DNA of 64,000 nucleotides from Lepisosteus oculatus (Eukaryota > Chordata > Actinopteri > Semionotiformes > Lepisosteidae): NCBI RefSeq assembly GCF_040954835.1, contig NC_090718.1:12849532-12913531 (forward strand), given 5' to 3'. This document shows, in pieces, positions 58,171 through 64,000 of this stretch; the first letter of the stretch is position 1; each line of letters opens with the position of its first letter. A model generated the notes under the pieces. It was not told the origin of the DNA and did not search any database. It was given only the letters and a program-made list of their open reading frames with translations. The translations under genes and the position numbers were made by a program.

Positions 58171-60450
58171 ACGTATACAAGGGTCTGTTCCCTTGTTTGT
58201 CATTTGCATTCTGAAGATTAGGAAAATTTGTGTTCGTCTCAGACTGCGAACTGGCCGAGACACCAGGGCCGCGAGACTTGATCGGAATGATCGGATCCCA
58301 TCAATCAACACACCTGATCAGCAGCACGGCGGCGGGCGGGCAAAAGCTTGTGAACAAAACTCGGGGTTTCCCCGCAATTGGATAGAGGCCAGGGGGGACG
58401 CCTGCCCAGAGTACCGTGTGAGCGCCGATAACCTGTTCACAGAGATCCATGATGAGACACTGTTTCGGAGAGGAGCGGACCACAGGCTGATTTGCCAGCC
58501 GGCTGCCGCGATGGTACGTTAAGTCTCATTGGGAGCGAATCTCCCCCATTTGCATAAGGTCGAGTTTGAAAAAGCGAAGTAACGATTGTAAAACGTTAAA
58601 CTTGCTGTCAAGACTCGCGTGAATTCCGTTAATTAACCGTTCGTTCGAGAATAAAAGAAACCAGAAACACAACTAGCATGCGATCGCAATTTTCAACCGC
58701 ATATCTCACGCCTTAAGAGTTTTGGACCTTTGAGAGCTACAGTACGTTAGTAATGAACATAGAAAAAAACGCAGTTTGCTTGCAGGTGAATCATCGGTTC
58801 ACAGACAAATACGAAGTCTCTTTTGTGGCTTGCCATTTAAATTTCAAAGTGAAAAAACGACTTACTGCCTCAATTAGCGCAAAAAAAAAGTATCAAGGTT
58901 TTTTTCACATTTTTGATGACTCGTGTATAATGAAACTAGTTGTTATGAATAGCTATTATCCTCCATACTGTAGGTCTTGTTCGGGATAATATTGTTTAGC
59001 TACAATAATGAGTTAACTAGTTCGTTCTCCAGCTAGTACAGTAATGTAGCCGTTAGATAGCCAGGGGAGTAGGTTACCACCTGGCCTACGTACAGTATTT
59101 TCCTCCGGGAAACTAGATTTAGACCTATACATTAACTAGAACTCAGTCCTAAAATAAAAGAACATGAAATGGGGGACAAAAAGCACTTCTCTGGGATTCA
59201 CAAAGTCCCGTGGTCCTTATCTGGAAACCTTATCGAGACGAGCACGCATTCGGGGAATTATTTAAAACCTGTTTTAACTTGCCACTTTATTCGGAACTAC
59301 AAGGGGTTTCAAAATTGTTAAAACCTTTATGCGGAAATGTATTGTTAGTTTTATCGCTTCACGAGATGATGCAGTCTAAAAAACGAAGTTATGGTGTGTG
59401 TACTAGAAAGAATGAGCCCACAATTATTCCTGCGTGTAAAGTAATTGTATTCTTATTGGTTACACATTTACCGAAACACTCTGCATTCAAAAATACGCTG
59501 AAAAAGCTCCGTGAAGATGCCCCCCTACAAATCGACACACAACGAAACCCACCGCGTTCGTTAGTGCTGCGTTTGTGCCGGTGTGTGACTTTGTAAGGTG
59601 CGTTTGTGCTGCTTTTCTTTCCGAGATACAGCGCCTTATTTATTCGGGGGTGTGAGGTCACTCTGCCCCCCCCCCTACAACGGCGTCTGAGTAACGAACA
59701 GGTCTGATTAGTTAGCGCCTTCTTTCTCGAGTGATCCTTGTCCGGCGACTGTGCCCGCTCTAACCCCACTGGAAGTTCAAGAACTAAATTACTGGATGCG
59801 AGGATAAGAATATCTGCAATTTTGTTTCTCTGTTTGCCGGGGGGACGGTAGCTTTTACATTTATTACCAGTATTTTCTGTGCCTTTGTGTGAACAGGAAA
59901 ATTAAGTTGGACTCCCAATATCATACTGTAATCACAAGAGGTGCGGGTTTAGCCTTAAAAAGCGAACATTAGCGAACAGTTGCATGTTCTTAAAAAAGGC
60001 TTTAACGAGCACGTTTTTTCCCAGCCGTGTCAGTATTTTTTGTAATCTGAAGAAGTAATCAGTTTCACATTTTGTCCGTTTTAAATATGCAAATCAAGGG
60101 CCATTTAAAGATTCGACCCGTCTTTCGACCCACATTTTTAAAAAATATCAGAATTATTAACTTCCTGTGTTCGTTGTTGTAATATCTTTTTTTTTCAAAT
60201 TCAATATCAAATTCGGAAATGTGAAAAAAAACAGGTAGCACTATGTACTACGTTGACCTAGGTAGCTCATGACAGATCTGCAAAACAACTTTGGAAACTC
60301 TTACTGTCTCACACAGGCGGACCTCGGAAGTATTTTAAAATATTTTTATTTTCATATAAAATAATTTAACACATATCCGTGTTTTAAAAACGTCTTTATC
60401 CATATTTTTGTATGGAAGATGTGATCAGATAAACTTATTCTTCATTCATC
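58171..60450. other. Intergenic DNA with a GC-rich start
   Basis: 58.23-58.52 kb is GC- and CpG-rich and ends in a possible donor (gtacgt at 58514), see findings. The rest is AT-rich with a short C-run near 59669 and no supported gene. Confidence 0.4.
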
Positions 60451-60453
60451 CCT

Positions 60454-60869
60454 AGGGATTCAAATCATGAATAGTAAAAGGTCAGATATTAACGTCAACC
60501 TTGCAATGGGCGCAAAGCCGCTACTTAAATACAAAGACGCAACACAGGTGCCAGAACCAGTTTTAATGGAGACCAATTGAAGGCTGATACAAGATTAATC
60601 ACACCTGACTTTTAATTAGTTGGAAATAACTAAAACACGGACTGGATCCTGGAGTTGGCCGTCTCCGCTCTGAACACACAGTCTTTCAAAGACGAGTCAT
60701 TTGGAGTACAATCCCACTCCATACTTTTAAATGAGCCGCTGATGAAGTAACCGTGAAACTTTAACTTGACATTGACGAATTGATTTCAACTCAATTTACA
60801 GATAATTAATTCACCCAAAGGGATTCAGAACATGAATAGTAAAAGGTTAGAAATTAGCGTCAACCTTGC
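60454..60869 (+). repeat. 51-bp direct repeat pair, 365 bp apart
   Basis: 60454-60504 and 60819-60869 both read 'agggattca..(t/a)catgaatag', 'taaaaggt(c/t)aga' and 'a..aacgtcaaccttgc'-type sequence with few mismatches. Both are followed by a 'ccagaa(c/a)cagtttta/cat' block at slightly different distances. The pair could be a tandem duplication or the ends of a small element. Confidence 0.7.
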
Positions 60870-61514
60870 GCCAGAAACAGTTTCATAATTCCCGTCTTTT
60901 ACAGTAGCTTTGAATAATGGAGTACGAATTTTACTGCTGCTGTCTGACAGCCAGTCTCACCTGTGATTACTGTACTGTACATCACTCATTGACAGTGGTA
61001 CCCCCACCTTTCACTGCATAACCTGTGTGTACGGTGTATGACACTAAACGTATATAATACAGTATACGGAACCTTGTCAAAAGCCCGTGGAAATATAAAT
61101 GGATCATGTTGTGACAACTATTAGTATAAAGGAACTAAAGGGCTACTCTACCCAAACACCAGCTGGGGTATAAAACATTTAGATTAATTGAATCGCTCGT
61201 TTGTTTTAGAAAACAGTTGTTTTAGAATCATTTCAGACGTATTGTTAAAAGAATAAAAGAAACATCAACATCTTAACCTGTCAGGCTTCTCGTCTGACAC
61301 ACGACATACAGGCTCCTCCAACTCTACTGCACATTGTGATACTTTGTTTTTCACTATTATTAGAAAAGATAAGCAAGTCGTGACCAGTTGCACAAAAAGG
61401 CTAGAAAAATACATTACAACGGCGTCTCATTAGCCTTAAGGCTTGAACCGCCTCGTCTCGGAAGTGTGACTTGGCTTAAGACTGAATAAGAGAGTCACAT
61501 GGGCGGTCTTCAGC

Positions 61515-61730
61515 GTGGCCGGCCTGGTGGCTCCGTGGGCTAACCCATCGGGCACTTTCTAAAGTCCAGACAATTGGATCGACTCCCAGAGACGCTGGGG
61601 AGTTAAAGACGAGCCCCGAGCCTCCCCGTCAGTCTGAGATCTAAGCCCCGGGTGTAGCTCTCGTGCTGTCGGGGTGAGTTTGTGTAGGTGGCTGTTCTCT
61701 ACCACGCCGGCCGTTTTGGGGGGTTCCATT
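61515..61730 (+). mobile_element. tRNA-derived SINE
   Basis: A tRNA-like head has an A-box-like TGGTGGCTCCGTGGGC (61525-61540) and a B-box-like GGATCGACTCC (61576-61586), spaced as in a tRNA gene. A GC-rich unrelated body follows ('ggtgtagctctcgtgctgtc', 'gtaggtggctgttctctacc'). It is not a functional tRNA: the acceptor ends do not pair. Confidence 0.58.
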
Positions 61731-62100
61731 TTCGGGGCCCTCCAAAACAGGGAAAATGGGGGGTTTAAGTCCTTTATGAATGAATAGTAATGAACTGAAT
61801 TCTAAAAAGCAGCCCCTTATACCACTGAGACACCTGCAGGACGGGTGTGGCACTAGCAGTGAAAGAGAGGTGCAGTCCTAACTAGGAGCGGCAGGGGTCC
61901 CTATCCAGCACATTTATCTTGATTCGGTCAGCTGGCCGCAAGCTAAACGACCCCGACAAACCTCGTTGGGGGAATGTCGCTGTACTAGGTCGTCCGAAAA
62001 TTCTTAGCCAATATATACTTTATGTATGATTTGGTGAGCTGAAGTTTCTATGTCTCTCCAGTAACGTCAGTGTTGAAGCCCTCGTAACAGAATCCGCAGC
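61731..62100. other. Intergenic DNA, no gene seen
   Basis: Short stretch with a small inverted pair near 61735 ('ccattttcggggccctccaa' against 'aaaacagggaaaatgg'). No gene is supported. Confidence 0.4.
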
Positions 62101-62184
62101 TGTCCGTCAGGACCGGAGCCCGCCTCCAGAGTGACCTTCCTCAGCGGACACGCCCCGTCCACCTGTTCCACAGGTGCGCTCGGC

Positions 62185-62195
62185 AAGATGGCGGC
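62185..62195 (+). promoter_or_regulatory. YY1-type element overlapping a start codon
   Basis: AAGATGGCGGC is the exact vertebrate YY1 core consensus, in the usual place just after a transcription start with the ATG embedded. It sits in a GC-rich promoter-like stretch (62090-62220). Confidence 0.65.
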
Positions 62196-63325
62196 GGGAC
62201 GAGCTGCTGCTGCTCGAGGTGCGTTTGCGTTTTATTTCGAATTTTCTGATTTTAAGTGCAAAAATTAAATTTAAGTTTTGGGAAATCAAGATGAAAGTAT
62301 TTTGTTGTTAATTGTATTTGTTTTTCTCTTTTTTTTTGTGTTTTAGGACGCCGAAATGAGTGCCCTGTCCGTTTGGGCGTGCTCTGGAAGTTTGAAAAGT
62401 TTGTATAAAGTTTCTTATACTATCATTCATTGTACTTTCATTGTATGTTTTTAAAATATGGTATTTCTAGGTGTCTGGGGCTGTAGTTTGTCTTCAAATA
62501 TTTGCTTTTTAAAGTCCTTAGCTGTGTAATGTCCTTTTGCGGATTGGGGTATAAGAACGTTTTTCGTTATAACAAAAAAAATAACAAAAATTGTCAAGAT
62601 GAAACGGACTAATTCGTTAGCTTTTCATTTCTCCAGGTGCCAAAAGGATTTCAAGAACGGGATACCAGTTATGAAAAAGTGTTTTTTAACGGTAAGTTTT
62701 ATTCCTACCTTCCGCTATTCTGTTAATATTTGTGTAACTTGACACGATTTGCCTGCTTTTTCACACATTCTTGCCCGGAACAGGCATATATTAACTACAT
62801 TTCTGCTTTTCGTTTCGTTGTGCTTTTGTTGAATGGAAAAGCAAACTCTTAAGAGGCTGGTTCTTCAATGGAATTGAATTCTTATGTGGCTGAACGTATG
62901 TTCTGGAGTTTTTTGGAGCGGCGGGACAGGGATCTATCTTTGTTTTCTCATTGCTTTTCATCGTGTTTGTATTTATCTTTATTCAAGCACCATGTTTAAA
63001 AGTTTCACTTTTATTTAGCACATCAAGTGAATCCATTCTGCAAAGCCCGTATTTTGTTAACTTGGTGTTTTTTCTTTTGTCTTCAGTTCTGCGGCTCCTG
63101 ATCCTCAGCGCTCAGTCGAAATCGTGTCCACTCCAGCAACTCGTCGTGCGTTGGCAAGTTATTCTTGACAATGTGTGCTTTTCCTTGAATGTTATTTTTG
63201 ACATCAGTGCCTGTCATGTACCGATTCAGTGTTGTATCGTGCTCTTAATGGCGTTATGTTGTTAAACTGTTCCCTGTTGACTGCTGCTACTGTATGTGCT
63301 GTGCATTGTGAAATAAAAACCGTTG
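62188..63325 (+). other. Candidate small multi-exon transcription unit, product unknown
   Basis: Proposed exons are 62188-62218 (ATG start, donor GAG|gtgcgt), about 62347-62402 (acceptor ttttttgtgttttag; donor uncertain), 62637-62691 (acceptor tttctccag, strong donor ACG|gtaagt) and 63087-63325 (acceptor ttttgtcttcag, AATAAA at 63312-63317). The first two join in frame as MAAGRAAAARGRRNECPVRL plus GVLWKFEK. No single frame runs convincingly through all exons. Reading on with a gtataa donor at 62403 gives ...FVPKGFQERDTSYEKVFFN. Another frame of the last exon gives SAAPDPQRSVEIVSTPATRR. I do not recognise a family. It may be a short-protein gene, an lncRNA, or a gene whose true splicing I have misread. 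Confidence 0.38.
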
Positions 63326-63418
63326 ATTTGCATTTTCTGAATTGTCTGCTATTTTTTCAAGGTGTGTTGGAAGGGTTTGCTCTGGGCTGGTGTCTCACTG
63401 CTGTAAGTTTTTGGCTGC

Positions 63419-63558
63419 AAAATCTGGAGAGAGCAGTTTCCGAGAAGCGATGCGATGGGTTGTTTTGTCCTTTGCGCCACGGCCGCAAGGGGACACCCTA
63501 TCGCATCGTGACTTGGAAACTGCGGGGGCTACCCCCTTTTTAAGTCGCTCCAGATTTT
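63419..63558. repeat. Large imperfect hairpin, about 140 nt
   Basis: Four nested blocks pair: AAAATCTGGAG (63419-63429) with CTCCAGATTTT (63548-63558); GCAGTTTCC (63433-63441) with GGAAACTGC (63515-63523); CGATGCGATGGGT (63448-63460) with ACCCTATCGCATCG (63495-63508, one bulge); and TGTCC-TTTGCG (63466-63476) with CGCAAGGGGACA (63484-63495, one bulge). Its right arm overlaps the left terminus of the next element. Confidence 0.85.
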
Positions 63559-64000
63559 CCCGCCTTTTTAGATAGTCTCTGGGGGGTTAGGGTCCCTAGG
63601 AGGGAGCCGAGGTACAGCCCCTAGGGGAGGAGAAGGGAGGGAAGCTCTAGCCAAGCCCCCTCACTCCCAGCTGAGAGGAAGACGGGCTGGAGGTGGCTTT
63701 GGCCCGAGAGAGAGGAGGCACCCAGGGCGGACTCAGCCTATCAGTCACAGCTTGCAACCAACAGACTTCTAAGTCCACACCAGGAGCCCTGCCTCTCTGC
63801 AGGGACCTAGGCCATCACCAACCTGCCTTCCTCTGCTGCTGGGAGTGAGTGGGCTTGGCTAGAGCTGCAGTCAATCACCCAGCCCGTCTCTCCAAAAAGA
63901 GGAGTAGCCGGGGCTGGGTTTGATTGATGGGAGGAGACCACGCCCTGCAAGAGCCCCGGTATATACTAAGTTTTTTGGCGGGAAAATCTGGACAGACTTA
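63541..64000. mobile_element. Terminal-inverted-repeat element with nested palindromes, reaching the window edge
   Basis: The left end TAAGTCGCTCCAGATTTTCC (then CGCC and T-run) is the near-perfect reverse complement of the last 30 bases of the window (T-run, then GGCGGGAAAATCTGGACAGA, ending CTTA). Inside, 63643-63671 is the inverse of 63838-63866 with one mismatch in 29, and AGACGGGCTGG near 63680 is the inverse of CCAGCCCGTCT near 63880. No coding frame is present, as in a foldback/MITE-type non-autonomous DNA element. The element may continue past 64000. Confidence 0.65.

Noticed and set aside
61525-61600. Possible tRNA gene
   Set aside because: A- and B-box-like blocks exist, but the acceptor stem does not pair and a SINE-like body follows. 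It is called a SINE instead.
1-64000. CRISPR arrays, prophage, toxin-antitoxin or operon-like systems
   Set aside because: No regularly spaced short repeats with unique spacers, no ribosome-binding sites and no gene clusters. All signals are those of vertebrate nuclear DNA.

Overview
The window looks like a stretch of a ray-finned fish nuclear chromosome. The evidence is sparse, intron-containing genes with GT/AG splice sites, AATAAA poly(A) signals, fish-type interspersed repeats (L2-like LINE 3' ends, Penelope-like elements, tRNA-derived SINEs, and a repeat ending in 'gaaaagcgctatataagtgtaag' plus ATT units) and AT-rich intergenic DNA. The repeat mix would suit a non-teleost or early-branching ray-finned fish such as a gar or bowfin, but the species cannot be fixed from the sequence. 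There is no sign of bacterial genes, CRISPR arrays, or any operon-like or defence system.

Two genes are secure, and both encode inward-rectifier potassium channels. kcnj5 (GIRK4/Kir3.4) lies on the minus strand. Its coding exons are 34885-34823, 33286-32407 and 24270-23864, giving a 449-residue protein; a probable non-coding first exon lies near 41.5-41.7 kb. kcnj1 (ROMK/Kir1.1) lies on the plus strand with its whole 373-residue reading frame in one exon, 53933-55054. The two genes are divergent. I recall the same KCNJ5/KCNJ1 arrangement in human 11q24, so this appears to be an ancient paralogous pair. kcnj5 makes a G-protein-gated channel subunit and kcnj1 a weakly rectifying secretory K+ channel. 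They are neighbours but not a pathway.

Layout: 1-0.76 kb may be the 3' end of an upstream plus-strand gene, with three AATAAA signals. 0.76-22 kb is intergenic DNA with decayed repeats. 22.1-41.7 kb is kcnj5; its introns hold a broken Penelope-like element (30.5-31.47 kb) and LINE fragments. 41.7-53.5 kb is the interval between the two promoters, with a tRNA-SINE fragment and a few simple repeats. 53.5-55.5 kb holds an L2-like fragment ending 63 bp before the kcnj1 acceptor, then kcnj1. 57.0-58.2 kb holds two head-to-head copies of one SINE-like repeat. 58.2-62.1 kb is AT-rich with a 365-bp-spaced direct repeat and a tRNA-SINE. 62.19-63.33 kb carries an unidentified, possibly multi-exon transcription unit starting at a textbook YY1-type AAGATGGCGGC. 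63.4-64.0 kb is a strongly palindromic, terminally inverted-repeat element cut by the window end.

I did not find a convincing new biological system. The observations most worth checking are the valine at the ROMK pH-gate position in kcnj1, the nested palindromic element at the right edge, the unidentified gene at 62-63 kb, and a tiny Penelope-tail insertion with a perfect 15-bp target-site duplication. All homology calls come from memory and reading, not from searches.
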